From Oscillatoriaceae cyanobacterium Prado104 (lineage in GTDB: Bacteria > Cyanobacteriota > Cyanobacteriia > Cyanobacteriales > Microcoleaceae), in assembly GCA_025454405.1 (NCBI GenBank), contig JALOON010000040.1, positions 1 through 64,000 on the forward strand: 64,000 nucleotides of DNA. Reading direction: 5' to 3'. Shown here piece by piece: positions 8,087-15,610 of this stretch. The translations under genes and the position numbers were made by a program. Position 1 is the first letter of the stretch. Every line of letters begins with the position of its first letter. The notes beneath the pieces are model-generated. The model did no database searches and was not told the DNA's origin. It saw only the letters and a program-made list of their open reading frames with translations.

Positions 8087-8265
8087 GGCTGGTATTTCTT
8101 AGCAGTGACTTAAAGAATTATAGCAAATAGTGCTAAATTTAAGCATGAGAGGGAAAGCGATCTGGCCCTTCATCTCCCAACTTTTGAAAAAGGGATCTCG
8201 CGCCTCTTCCCCCCGTACTTGCAAAAAAATTACACCCAAGATAAACTAGGAAAGAGAAACTAAGC
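8087..8265. other. Intergenic region with a degenerate HIP1-type palindrome
   Basis: Around 8157-8202 lies a decayed copy of the HIP1-bounded repeat (GCGATCTGGCCCTTCATCTC ... AAAAAGGGATCTCGC). No gene is seen before the HicB-like remnant at 8266. Confidence 0.4.
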
Positions 8266-8364
8266 AACCTCAAAGAAGCTACAAAACTCTATCTCGAAGA
8301 GTCTCCTTTACCCGACGAAATCACTCCCTGGTTTGTAACTAGCATAGAGGTTAGCTATGCCTAG
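8266..8364 (+). pseudogene. C-terminal remnant of a HicB-like antitoxin
   Basis: The frame reads NLKEATKLYLEESPLPDEIT then PWFVTSIEVSYA and stops at TAG 8362. This is the typical end of HicB/UPF0150-type antitoxins (NLKEALELYLEE ... TSIEV). Upstream the frame closes at TAA 8242, so the HicB-fold N-terminus is lost. No HicA-like toxin is visible nearby. Confidence 0.45.
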
Positions 8365-8408
8365 GTAGCCCAAAATATCCAGCCGAGAAATAACATGAGG
8401 ATAAAACA

Positions 8409-8681
8409 ATGTCTGAAAGAGAACAATTGATGCTTGAGATTGCCCAAACACCCGATAGTTTAGTGAGAGAAGTTTTGAATTTCTTGCTCTTCATTAAATC
8501 TCGAGCAAATCGAGCTAATTTTACCAACCCTAGTTCACAAAAATCCGAAATTCCCTCATTCTTAAATTTCATAGATTTGGTTAATTCTGAAATACCAACA
8601 GAAGAGAACGCACAGCTACCGACAGACTTATCAAAAAACTTAGATAGCTACTTGTATGGCTCACCCAAGGAAGAAGAATGA
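8409..8681 (+). CDS. DUF2281-like antitoxin, 90 aa
   Basis: A small acidic protein beginning MSEREQLMLEIAQTPDSLVR and EVLNFLLFIKSR, the helical N-terminus typical of DUF2281/VapB-like antitoxins (two-helix interaction module followed by a flexible tail). The tail is rich in Ser, Pro, Asn and Glu. It overlaps the downstream PIN gene by the 4-bp ATGA, the classical antitoxin-toxin coupling. It should neutralise the PIN protein and autoregulate the operon. Confidence 0.75.
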   Translation: MSEREQLMLEIAQTPDSLVREVLNFLLFIKSRANRANFTNPSSQKSEIPSFLNFIDLVNSEIPTEENAQLPTDLSKNLDSYLYGSPKEEE

Positions 8682-9088
8682 GAAAAGTCTTTGCTGATAC
8701 AGGTTATTGGATTGCCTTACTCAATCCTAATGATAGTTTACATCAAAAAGCTAGAGACATTACAACATCTCTAAAGGGTGTACCTATTGTCACCAGTGAA
8801 ATGGTATTTACTGAATTACTAAATGCTTTTTCTGGAAAAGGGAGTTTTTACAGACAAAAAGCTGTTAAATTTATCGAACACTCCTTTGAGAATCCTGAAA
8901 TCGAAGTAGTCATTCATACCAATGAACTCTTTAAAAGTGCACTCGATCTATACAATAGCCGACCCGATCGAGCATGGAGTCACACAGATTGCACGTCATT
9001 TAAAATTATGCAGCAACAAAATATATTAGAAGCACTCGCCTACGATAAACATTTTGAACAAGCTGGATTTGTCGCTTTGCTGCGTTAA
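8678..9088 (+). CDS. PIN-domain ribonuclease toxin (VapC-like)
   Basis: A 136-aa PIN-domain protein. The acidic metal-binding residues of an active PIN RNase are present: Asp7 in FADTGYWIAL, Glu46 in MVFTELLNAF, Asp104 in SHTDCTSF and Asp123 in AYDKHFEQAGF. The length and layout match VapC-type toxins that cleave tRNA or rRNA. The ATG sits inside the end of the antitoxin gene (ATGA overlap). A HIP1-bounded palindrome follows immediately at 9090-9130. The gene appears intact. Confidence 0.85.
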   Translation: MRKVFADTGYWIALLNPNDSLHQKARDITTSLKGVPIVTSEMVFTELLNAFSGKGSFYRQKAVKFIEHSFENPEIEVVIHTNELFKSALDLYNSRPDRAWSHTDCTSFKIMQQQNILEALAYDKHFEQAGFVALLR

Positions 9089-9176
9089 GCGATCGCCCCT
9101 CCTTTCCCAACTTTTGAAAAAGCGCGATCGCCATTCAGAGTAGCCTCATAGTTAAAAACACGAGCAGTTTTTAGGC

Positions 9177-9213
9177 AATATGATGTCCGAGAACTTGCCC
9201 CGGACATCATATT
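9177..9213. terminator. Bidirectional stem-loop between PIN toxin and ThDP enzyme genes
   Basis: A perfect 13-bp stem (AATATGATGTCCG / CGGACATCATATT) with an 11-nt loop lies between two convergent genes. Each side is AT-rich after the stem but lacks a long T-run, so termination is likely rather than certain. Confidence 0.6.
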
Positions 9214-9228
9214 ACCATTTTCCTAACT

Positions 9229-10866
9229 TTAGATGTGGCAGCTTAAAGCACCAGATAACTGACTGAATCGAGCATTTTCTCGATAGTCGATCGGGCAGTC
9301 AATCACGCTGGGAACATCTTGCTCCAAGGCTTCTTTGAGAATCGGAATTAAATCCGTTGCCGCTTCCACGCGATAGCCTTTTAAACCCATACTTTCGGCA
9401 AATTTCACAAAGTCTGGATTGCCAAACTTGATGAAAGATGACTTGCCAAAATGGTCTTCCTGCTTCCACTCAATTAACCCGTAGCCGCCGTCATTAAAGA
9501 TGAGAGTCACGAAGTTAGTACCTGCGCGCAAAGCAGTTTCTAACTCCTGACAGTTCATCATAAAACCGCCGTCGCCCGTCGCTGCGATCACTTTACGATC
9601 GGGATAAATTAATTTCGCCGCGATCGCCCCCGGAATCGCAATTCCCATCGCTGCAAACCCGTTGGAAATCAAACAAGTATTCGGTCGATCGCAGTGATAG
9701 TGACGCGCGATCCACATTTTATGCGCGCCCACATCAGATATTAGAATATCTTCCGGCCCCAATACTTGCCGCAAGTCGTAAATCAGTTTTTGCGGCTTAA
9801 TTGGAAAGCCATCATCGTCCGCATATTGTTCGTAGTCGGCGCGGATCTCTGCCCGCAATTGTTTGGCAAAAGGGTCAGGTTTGCCGAGTCGATCTGCCCG
9901 TTGGAAAATCTCGTTCAAAGAGTCAGAAATATCCCCAACAACTTCGACTATCGGAATGTAACTGCTGTCAACTTCTGCTGGCAAAGCGCCGATGTGGACG
10001 ATCGGAATTTTGCCCTCTGGATTCCATTTTTTCGGGGAATACTCAATTAAATCGTAGCCGACAGCAATCACTAAATCCGTTTGTTCAAAAGCGCAGCTAA
10101 TGTAATCCCGCTTTTGCAATCCCGTCGTCCACAGTGCCAAAGGATGAGTGTAAGGAATTACCCCTTTGCCCATGAAAGTATTAGCTACTGGAATGTTCAA
10201 GCGAGTAGCAAATTCAGTAAACGCCTCGCTAGCATTAGCTCTAATCGTGCCATTTCCTACCAATAGCAAAGGATTTTTTGCTTTGGAAATAGCCACAGCT
10301 GCTTTGTTAATGCTTTGGTAAGCGGCAAAGGTTTTTTCGCGATTGTCCTTGGCAAGCGGCTCTCCTTCTACAGCCATTGCAGCGATATTTTCTGGCAAGT
10401 CAATGTGTACTGCACCGGGCTTTTCGGTTTGAGCAACCTTAAAAGCTTTGCGAACAATTTCTGATGTGGTACTGGGGCGAACTATTTGAGCGTTCCACTT
10501 AGTAACTGGCGCAAACATCGCTACCAAATCTAAATATTGGTGCGATTCTATGTGCATCCTGTCAGTGCCGACTTGTCCGGTAATTGCTACTAGGGGAGCA
10601 CCGTCTAAGTTGGCATCAGCAACGCCTGTCATCAGGTTGGTTGCGCCGGGGCCTAAGGTGGACAAGCAAACGCCTGCTTTGCCGGTGAGGCGGCCGTAAA
10701 CATCGGCCATGAAAGCTGCGCCTTGTTCGTGTCGGGTAGTAATAAATTTAATTGAAGAGTTTTTCAGAGCTTCTAGAACTTCGAGGTTTTCTTCTCCTGG
10801 CAGTCCGAATACGTATTCTACTCCTTCGTTTTCAAGGCATTTTACAAGTAGTTGAGCTGTGTTCAT
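9229..10866 (-). CDS. Acetolactate synthase-family ThDP enzyme, probably 2-oxoglutarate decarboxylase
   Basis: A 545-aa thiamine diphosphate enzyme from ATG 10866, which has AGGAG upstream; the longer frame lacks this support. Catalytic Glu is in TTRHEQGAAFMADVYGRLTG, the central FAD/Rossmann-like domain follows, and the ThDP-Mg motif is GDGGFMMNCQELETA ... FNDGGYG. Sequence alone suggests acetolactate synthase. However, it lies directly downstream of an aldehyde dehydrogenase on the same strand. That arrangement is known in cyanobacteria such as Synechococcus PCC 7002 for 2-oxoglutarate decarboxylase and succinic semialdehyde dehydrogenase, which together replace the 2-oxoglutarate dehydrogenase step. 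No small regulatory subunit is present. I favour the decarboxylase from context; family membership is certain. Confidence 0.85.
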   Translation of the reverse strand: MNTAQLLVKCLENEGVEYVFGLPGEENLEVLEALKNSSIKFITTRHEQGAAFMADVYGRLTGKAGVCLSTLGPGATNLMTGVADANLDGAPLVAITGQVGTDRMHIESHQYLDLVAMFAPVTKWNAQIVRPSTTSEIVRKAFKVAQTEKPGAVHIDLPENIAAMAVEGEPLAKDNREKTFAAYQSINKAAVAISKAKNPLLLVGNGTIRANASEAFTEFATRLNIPVANTFMGKGVIPYTHPLALWTTGLQKRDYISCAFEQTDLVIAVGYDLIEYSPKKWNPEGKIPIVHIGALPAEVDSSYIPIVEVVGDISDSLNEIFQRADRLGKPDPFAKQLRAEIRADYEQYADDDGFPIKPQKLIYDLRQVLGPEDILISDVGAHKMWIARHYHCDRPNTCLISNGFAAMGIAIPGAIAAKLIYPDRKVIAATGDGGFMMNCQELETALRAGTNFVTLIFNDGGYGLIEWKQEDHFGKSSFIKFGNPDFVKFAESMGLKGYRVEAATDLIPILKEALEQDVPSVIDCPIDYRENARFSQLSGALSCHI

Positions 10867-10923
10867 TTCCGTTTTTCTCCTCTGAATGCGGGTATTTTTT
10901 GTCGTCGTTGTCAACTTCTCGCA

Positions 10924-11023
10924 AATTTTGCAACCGCAGATGGTGCGGATTAACGCGGATTAACGCGGCTGAATTTTGCAACCACAGATGGTGCGGATTA
11001 ACGCGGATTAATGCGGATGAACT
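10924..11023. repeat. 48-bp tandem duplication between the two TCA-bypass genes
   Basis: Two copies at 48-bp spacing share ATTTTGCAACC[G/A]CAGATGGT and GCGGATTAACGCGGATTAA. Similar CAGATG/GGATGAACGCAGATGA motifs appear at 34316-34352, so this is part of a dispersed intergenic family. It separates the stop of the dehydrogenase from the start of the decarboxylase. Confidence 0.75.
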
Positions 11024-11057
11024 TAGATTTTTGCGAGAAGTTGAAGATCGCGCGCTG

Positions 11058-12425
11058 TTATTTAACCCACACTGTTTTGATGTTGACAAATTCGTGGATT
11101 CCTTGGATGCTCAATTCGCGTCCGTAGCCGGAGCGTTTGATTCCGCCAAAGGGCAATCTGGGGTCGGATTTTACCAAACCGTTGATGAATACGGCACCGG
11201 CTTCTAGTTCGGAAATAAAGCGATCGCTCTCATCTCTTACTGTCGTCCAAGCTGACGCACCCAAACCAAAAGATGTGCTGTTGGCAAGTTCGATCGCTTC
11301 ATCGATGTTTGCTACTCGGAATACTAAGGCTACCGGACCGAAAAATTCTTCCTGACGAGCCGTAGCGTCGGGGGGAATTTCTGTCAGAATGGTTGGCAGG
11401 TAAAAGTTACCAGCTAGCTCTGATAAAGCCCGACCGCCTGTTAGCAATTTAGCTCCCGATTTCACGCAGGTTTGTACTTGCTCGTCGAGTTCTTTGAGCA
11501 TGGCTGGGGTCGCTAAAGGGCCGATGTCGGTTTCGGGAAGCATCGGATTGCCTACTTTTAGTTGCTCGAATTTTTCGACGAATCCTTGGATAAATTCGTC
11601 GGCGATTTCGTCGTCTAAAATAAAGCGTTTGGCTGCGATGCAGGATTGACCGTTGTTCAGCAGGCGCGCCGTGACAGCAGTTGATAAAGCTGCAGCTAAA
11701 TCGGCGCTGGACATGACAATAAATGGGTCGCTTCCGCCCAATTCCAGCACTACTTTTTTCAAGTTTTTACCGGCATTTGCCGCCAAACTTTCACCAGCGG
11801 GTTCGCTTCCCGTGAGAGTCGCAGCTTTCACGCGATCGTCTGCAACTATTTTAGCTACTTTGTCGGCACCTACTAACAAAGTTTGAAAAACTCCTTCGGG
11901 AAAACCGGCTTGCGCGAAGATTTCTTCAATTTTCAAAGCGCACTGCGGCACGTTGGAGGCGTGTTTGAGCAAGCCGACATTGCCCGCCATCAGGGCTGGT
12001 GCCGCAAACCGGAAAACTTGCCAAAATGGGAAATTCCAGGGCATGACGGCTAAAATAACGCCTAGGGGTTGGTAGCGGACAAAGCTGGTGCTGGCGTCAG
12101 TTGTTGCCGGTACGTCTGCCATGAATTGAGCGGCATTTTTGGCGTAATAGTGGCAAACTAAGGCGCATTTTTCGACTTCTGCGATCGCGGATTTGAAAGT
12201 TTTGCCCATTTCCAGGGTCATCATTTCGGCATAAATTTCGCGATCGCGCTCCAAGATATCCGCAGCTTTGTGCATCCAAATCGCTCGCTGCTCGAAGGGG
12301 AGGCGGCGGTATTTGTTAAAAGCTTGCTGCGCTAATTCCAGCTTGGATTCTATGGCCGCGTCAGTTAGCGGCTCGAAGGTTTGCAACGTTTCTCCCGTTG
12401 CGGGATTGATAGTAGCAATAGCCAT
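11058..12425 (-). CDS. NAD(P)-dependent aldehyde dehydrogenase, probably succinic semialdehyde dehydrogenase
   Basis: A 455-aa aldehyde dehydrogenase from ATG 12425, with AAAGGAG at ideal spacing; nine further upstream codons are spurious. It has the family's LELGGSDPFIV segment with catalytic Glu, NNGQSCIAAKRF with the nucleophilic Cys, and the PWNFPFWQ cofactor loop. The ending GGIKRSGYGRELSIQGIHEF is typical of the GabD/SSADH group. Oxidising succinic semialdehyde made by the adjacent ThDP enzyme would yield succinate and complete the cyanobacterial TCA bypass. The downstream gene starts 191 bp after its stop, so the two may be one transcript despite the tandem repeat between them. Confidence 0.85.
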   Translation of the reverse strand: MAIATINPATGETLQTFEPLTDAAIESKLELAQQAFNKYRRLPFEQRAIWMHKAADILERDREIYAEMMTLEMGKTFKSAIAEVEKCALVCHYYAKNAAQFMADVPATTDASTSFVRYQPLGVILAVMPWNFPFWQVFRFAAPALMAGNVGLLKHASNVPQCALKIEEIFAQAGFPEGVFQTLLVGADKVAKIVADDRVKAATLTGSEPAGESLAANAGKNLKKVVLELGGSDPFIVMSSADLAAALSTAVTARLLNNGQSCIAAKRFILDDEIADEFIQGFVEKFEQLKVGNPMLPETDIGPLATPAMLKELDEQVQTCVKSGAKLLTGGRALSELAGNFYLPTILTEIPPDATARQEEFFGPVALVFRVANIDEAIELANSTSFGLGASAWTTVRDESDRFISELEAGAVFINGLVKSDPRLPFGGIKRSGYGRELSIQGIHEFVNIKTVWVK

Positions 12426-13215
12426 TGTTTTATCTCCTTTTGCAAAATACAAAACTCCCTTCTAGTTCTCAAGCTAGGCAGGGAGTTGTATCAACCTATT
12501 ACAAAATTGGAATTTGCCAGTCACGTTTTCAGGTCTTGCCGGTTCGCAAGGGTCGCGATTTTTTTAAATTGCTAGATTTCAATTATAGTGCAGGCGATCG
12601 ATCCCAAATATTAAGAAAATTCCCGTCTCCGCGTTCAATTATTGCTCTGTTCGGTTATTTGACAAGGGGGCGATCGCGCTCGGGCGACAATCGTAACATC
12701 CGGAGATTCCCGTAGGGGTTCTAGTATTTTGGCGACAATTCTAACACCAACACTTTAATACCGATGTCAATACATAGATCCAAATGCTTCGCCCAGCCTC
12801 AGCGTCGAGACTTGGCATTCCGATCGCGTTTGGGCGACAATTTTAACATCATCACCTTAATACATTGGTAACAAGTTAAGCGTGCATGGAAGTTGTCAGG
12901 GGGATTTGAGCAGATCTCTCAAAGAGAAAGTGGTCAGAACATCGGTGTCGATCGTCTAAGGGTGCAACAATTAACTTAACATTATCTAGAGAAGGCATCT
13001 CGGAAATATTCTCTATATCTAAGAGTTGAATAATTTTCGCCCGATCGACTAACAAATCTATCGATCGACATCGCCCGCTCGCACTTTATCATTTTGATTC
13101 TATTTTAGCATGGGTTAGGGGATGAGTCTCAAATATCAAATCGGTTGACGTTAGAACGGAAAAATTGTAAAATTATAGTTAGGAGTACAAGTCGCTCAAA
13201 AGGAATGATTAAACC
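12426..13215. other. 790-bp intergenic region with motif repeats and a short unexplained frame
   Basis: No convincing gene. Three direct copies of GGCGACAAT[T/C]NTAACA[T/C]C occur at 12683, 12730 and 12833. On the minus strand 12876 to about 13080 an open frame reads DLLVDRAKIIQLLDIENISE, MPSLDNVKLIVAPLDDRHRC and onward to MHA-stop. It looks protein-like but has no start codon with a ribosome binding site and is not recognised; it may be a gene remnant. HIP1 sites flank the area. Confidence 0.4.
12681..12850 (+). repeat. Three direct copies of a GGCGACAATT-type motif
   Basis: The copies are CGGGCGACAATCGTAACATC (12681-12700), TTGGCGACAATTCTAACACC (12729-12748) and TTTGGGCGACAATTTTAACA (12829-12848). 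The last two are followed by the shared words CACTTTAATA / CACCTTAATA. Same orientation and 48- and 100-bp spacing suggest binding sites or a decayed repeat element. Confidence 0.5.
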
Positions 13216-13566
13216 GTGCAACTAGAAGAATACTTCAAGTTTCTAGCACCTGATGACATTCGCTTGAAAGATTCGCGGATTGGAATTGAAACTATCCTTT
13301 ACGAGTACATTTATCGAGCTCGCACCCCAGAGGAAATTGCCAATATTTACACTTCGCTGAGTCTCGAACAAGTTTATGCAACCATTCTGTATTATCTTCA
13401 CAACAAAGAAGCTGTTAGCAAGTACATCGCTGACTGGTTGGAATGGGGACGCAAAATGCGAGAAGAACAGCAGCGAAACCCGTCGCCTGCGGTGCGGAAA
13501 CTGATGCAGTTAAAGGCCCAAAGAAAAGGCAAAAAGGCGCAAGATGCTCAAATATCTCATGGATGA
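13216..13566 (+). CDS. DUF433-type antitoxin
   Basis: A 116-aa protein starting at GTG 13216. It contains a DUF433-like winged-helix core (DSRIGIETILYEYIYRARTP, EEIANIYTSLSLEQVYATIL, YYLHNKEAVSKYI) and a basic tail. In cyanobacteria this family is the standard antitoxin partner of DUF5615 (PIN-like) toxins, and the next ORF, overlapping by 23 bp, is the beginning of exactly such a toxin. Because that toxin is truncated, this antitoxin is probably an orphan. Confidence 0.75.
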   Translation: MQLEEYFKFLAPDDIRLKDSRIGIETILYEYIYRARTPEEIANIYTSLSLEQVYATILYYLHNKEAVSKYIADWLEWGRKMREEQQRNPSPAVRKLMQLKAQRKGKKAQDAQISHG

Positions 13567-13672
13567 AAATGTCAATCCAATTTATATTAATCAACTGCGG
13601 CGGCGGGAATCAGATTTGATAATTCGGGCTGTGGGAGAACCCGATACTCCTGGCAAAGGTATTTTTGCTTGA
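13544..13672 (+). pseudogene. Truncated DUF5615 PIN-like toxin, 42 aa
   Basis: The frame MLKYLMDENVNPIYINQLRR continues to RAVGEPDTPGKGIFA and stops at TGA 13670. The DEN motif near the start carries the first acidic residues of the Mut7-C/DUF5615 PIN-like fold. Family members run to about 110-120 aa with further acidic residues, all missing here. It overlaps the DUF433 gene as in intact pairs. The break point is followed directly by the ribosome binding site of the next toxin-antitoxin pair. Confidence 0.65.
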
Positions 13673-13687
13673 TAAAGAGGAGGAGGA

Positions 13688-13996
13688 GTGAAAACAATCG
13701 AGGAAATTCGCCAACAACTTCAATCCGGGGAGTTAGAGGTAAGCGTTCATGCTTTGAGACGGATGGTAGAACGTAACATCAGTGAAATAGAAATTAGACA
13801 GGTGGGAGAAAATGCTATAATTATAGAAGACTATCCAGATGATAAATATTCGCCAAGCTGTTTAGTCTTAGGATTTAGCAGAGAAGGAAAAGTTTTACAC
13901 GTACAGGTTTCTCGAAAAGAATCAGATAGTCTCAAAATAATTACTCTTTATGAGCCTGATGAAAATCAGTGGATTAACTACTCGCAGCGGAGGTAA
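13688..13996 (+). CDS. DUF4258 protein, putative toxin
   Basis: A 102-aa protein from GTG 13688 with a strong AGGAGGAG ribosome binding site. It shows the DUF4258 signature: HALRRMVERNISEIEIRQVG near the N-terminus, then IEDYPDDKYSPSCLVLGF, VLHVQVSRK and a final ITLYEPDENQW. This fold is related to RelE/MqsR-like RNases, with the HxxxRMxERnI segment conserved. The next gene, two bases after its stop, encodes an MqsA-like zinc finger, so the two look like a type II toxin-antitoxin pair in toxin-first order. Confidence 0.75.
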   Translation: MKTIEEIRQQLQSGELEVSVHALRRMVERNISEIEIRQVGENAIIIEDYPDDKYSPSCLVLGFSREGKVLHVQVSRKESDSLKIITLYEPDENQWINYSQRR

Positions 13997-13998
13997 AA

Positions 13999-14226
13999 AT
14001 GTTTCAGTGTCATGTTTGCGGTTCCACAGAGGTACAAGAAAATCTGGTTGATGAAGTGTTTCGAGTTAATGGTAAACTGTTTGTTGTTGAGAAAATTCCA
14101 GCTACAGTTTGCTCGCGCTGCGGTGAAGTAACTTTTAGTATGGAGAAGGCTGAAAGAGTCCGCAAAATGCTAAACGGAGATAGCAAACCTGTCAAGTCGA
14201 TCGAAGTGGACGTTTTTGCTTATTAA
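13999..14226 (+). CDS. YgiT-type (MqsA-like) zinc-finger antitoxin
   Basis: A 75-aa protein with two CxxC pairs (CHVCGS at 4-9 and CSRCGE at about 38-43) that form the MqsA/YgiT zinc ribbon. A C-terminal stretch follows in which MEKAERVRKMLNG would contact DNA or the toxin. It lacks the long Xre helix-turn-helix extension of E. coli MqsA, as is usual in cyanobacterial DUF4258 partners. The start follows the toxin stop by two bases, with GGAGG inside the toxin end. Confidence 0.8.
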   Translation: MFQCHVCGSTEVQENLVDEVFRVNGKLFVVEKIPATVCSRCGEVTFSMEKAERVRKMLNGDSKPVKSIEVDVFAY

Positions 14227-14522
14227 GCAAACCTAGGGACACACTGCCATGTCCTTACAATCGGATAAGATCGATCGGGATTTGGTATGAATAGTAGCAC
14301 AAGAGAAGTTCGATCGCCCTTGTTTGAGAACGGAAAAGGGCGATCGCCCTTCCAGATCGCGGTTATTTCATTTTATTAGGTAAGTGCGATCGAACTGAGA
14401 TATTGCAGCATTCTCAATAAGCCCAAAGAAACCGGGTTTCTGACGAAAAATATTGGATGGGATGCAAAGTCTTTGCCAGAAACCCGGTTTCTGAACCGCA
14501 GCGAAAGAAGTGCGATCGAACC
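14227..14522. repeat. Intergenic palindromes (HIP1 pair and AAACCGGGTTT pair)
   Basis: Holds a GCGATCGCCC-bounded segment at about 14311-14352 and the inverted pair AGAAACCGGGTTTCTG (14427-14442) / CAGAAACCCGGTTTCT (14477-14492). It separates convergent transcription units and may act as a transcript end. No gene is seen. Confidence 0.6.
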
Positions 14523-15047
14523 CTAATTAACTATGTTGTCGTCGATATCTAAATTTTGGATTGATAGTTCTGAAGGTAGCGGAACAGTTATTTGCAGGTA
14601 TACGCCAATTTTTATGTGATTATTCTCAAAAGTTATATTAGTTACGTTAACTTTATTATTTTCAGATAAACCGTCTTGAATAGGGAATTTCGCAGGTGGC
14701 TTAGTTTTATATCCAGCATCTTCAAGCCATTCAGCAATATTTCTCCAATTACCTATTTTTTCATTACCTTTGCCGAGCAGACTTTTAACATACTTATAGA
14801 CACTAGCACAGAGGTCACTTTCAACACCTTTAGCATCCTTGCCCAGCTTTTCGGCGATTTCACCGGGACTGCAACCGCAAAGCAAACCGCGCAAGTGAAG
14901 CTTTTCAACGGGGGTGAGTCGTTTTCCCTTAGCTGAGGCCAAGTCGGTGTAGAGAGTTTCCAAGTCCCAGTGGTGGGCGGCTTGGCTGAATTGCTCGTTG
15001 GGTGCCATAGGTTGACGGGTCGAAAATTCCTGATGCAATCCTAACAT
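14523..15047 (-). CDS. Small HTH protein related to N-termini of cyanobacterial STAND/WD40 proteins
   Basis: A 174-aa protein (161 aa if it starts at the ATG at 15008). The core HWDLETLYTDLASAKGKRLT, PVEKLHLRGLLCGCSPGEIA and EKLGKDAKGVESDLCASVYK is the LuxR-like helix-turn-helix domain that usually heads large cyanobacterial NACHT or WD40 proteins. It continues with NWRNIAEWLEDAGYKTK. The last 45 residues are beta-rich (VNVTNITFENNHIKIGVYLQ). Here the domain stands alone and no ATPase follows. It faces away from the GIY-YIG/VWA module across the 83-bp repeats. The function is probably regulatory; the target is unknown. Confidence 0.65.
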   Translation of the reverse strand: MLGLHQEFSTRQPMAPNEQFSQAAHHWDLETLYTDLASAKGKRLTPVEKLHLRGLLCGCSPGEIAEKLGKDAKGVESDLCASVYKYVKSLLGKGNEKIGNWRNIAEWLEDAGYKTKPPAKFPIQDGLSENNKVNVTNITFENNHIKIGVYLQITVPLPSELSIQNLDIDDNIVN

Positions 15048-15263
15048 AATTCCTGATGTAAGCTGGAAAAATCAAAGGTAGGGCTAGCTTATTATAAGTA
15101 AAGGTCGAAAGGCAAAGGGTGCAGTTTGCAGGTCAAAAGTTTTGTGAGAGTGCTTTTGAGGCATTACTAACTAAAGTTAACGCTCGGGCAGGAGATATAG
15201 GCGAAAACCTGATGTACTTTGGCTTTGGTTGCACTTTTAGGCACGGGCAGAAAAATTTCTCAA

Positions 15264-15491
15264 TTATTTTCTGGGATTTTGCATAATTTTCTGAAATTTC
15301 CCTGATATATAAGTAGGAGGCTGCCAGAGGTTTTCTCGGAGAGCATCTAATTTCTGGGATTTTGCATAATTTTCTGAAATTTCCCTGATATATAAATAGG
15401 AGGCTGCCAGAGGTTTTCTCGGAGAGCATCTAATTTCTGGGATTTTGCATAATTTTTGGAATTTTCCCAGATATATAAATAGGAGGCTGCA
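15264..15491. repeat. 83-bp tandem repeat, three copies
   Basis: The segment beginning TCTGGGATTTTGCATAATTT recurs at 15270, 15353 and 15436, an exact 83-bp period. Copies one and two are nearly identical through TTCTCGGAGAGCATCT. Copy three diverges after ATAAATAGGAGGCTGC. The array fills the space upstream of the GIY-YIG gene. The rest of 15048-15610 holds no gene. Apparent leftward ORFs here are translations of the repeat. Confidence 0.9.
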
Positions 15492-15610
15492 ATGCGCCTT
15501 CTGCAGACTGAACTCTTTGTGAGTGCGATCGGGCAAAGCTTTGCTATGCAAAATTTTTGCTTAGTAATTGGTGGTTGTAGACAATAAACACAGTAAGGAG
15601 GAAACAGTAT

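Noticed and set aside
9229-10866. Anabolic acetolactate synthase (ilvB) as the function
   Set aside because: Family similarity allows it, but no ilvN is adjacent and the SSADH neighbour favours 2-oxoglutarate decarboxylase; left as the alternative.
10752-11207. Rightward 151-aa ORF across the TCA-bypass gap
   Set aside because: It spans the 48-bp tandem repeat and the antisense strands of both enzymes.
12681-12850. End of a CRISPR-associated (type V-K) transposon
   Set aside because: The motif is loosely like repeated Tn7-family end sites, but no tnsB, tnsC, tniQ or Cas12k is present and no second end is seen; kept only as a motif repeat.
15264-15491. Possible CRISPR array
   Set aside because: The 83-bp units are contiguous with no unique spacers, and no cas gene is nearby; it is a simple tandem repeat.
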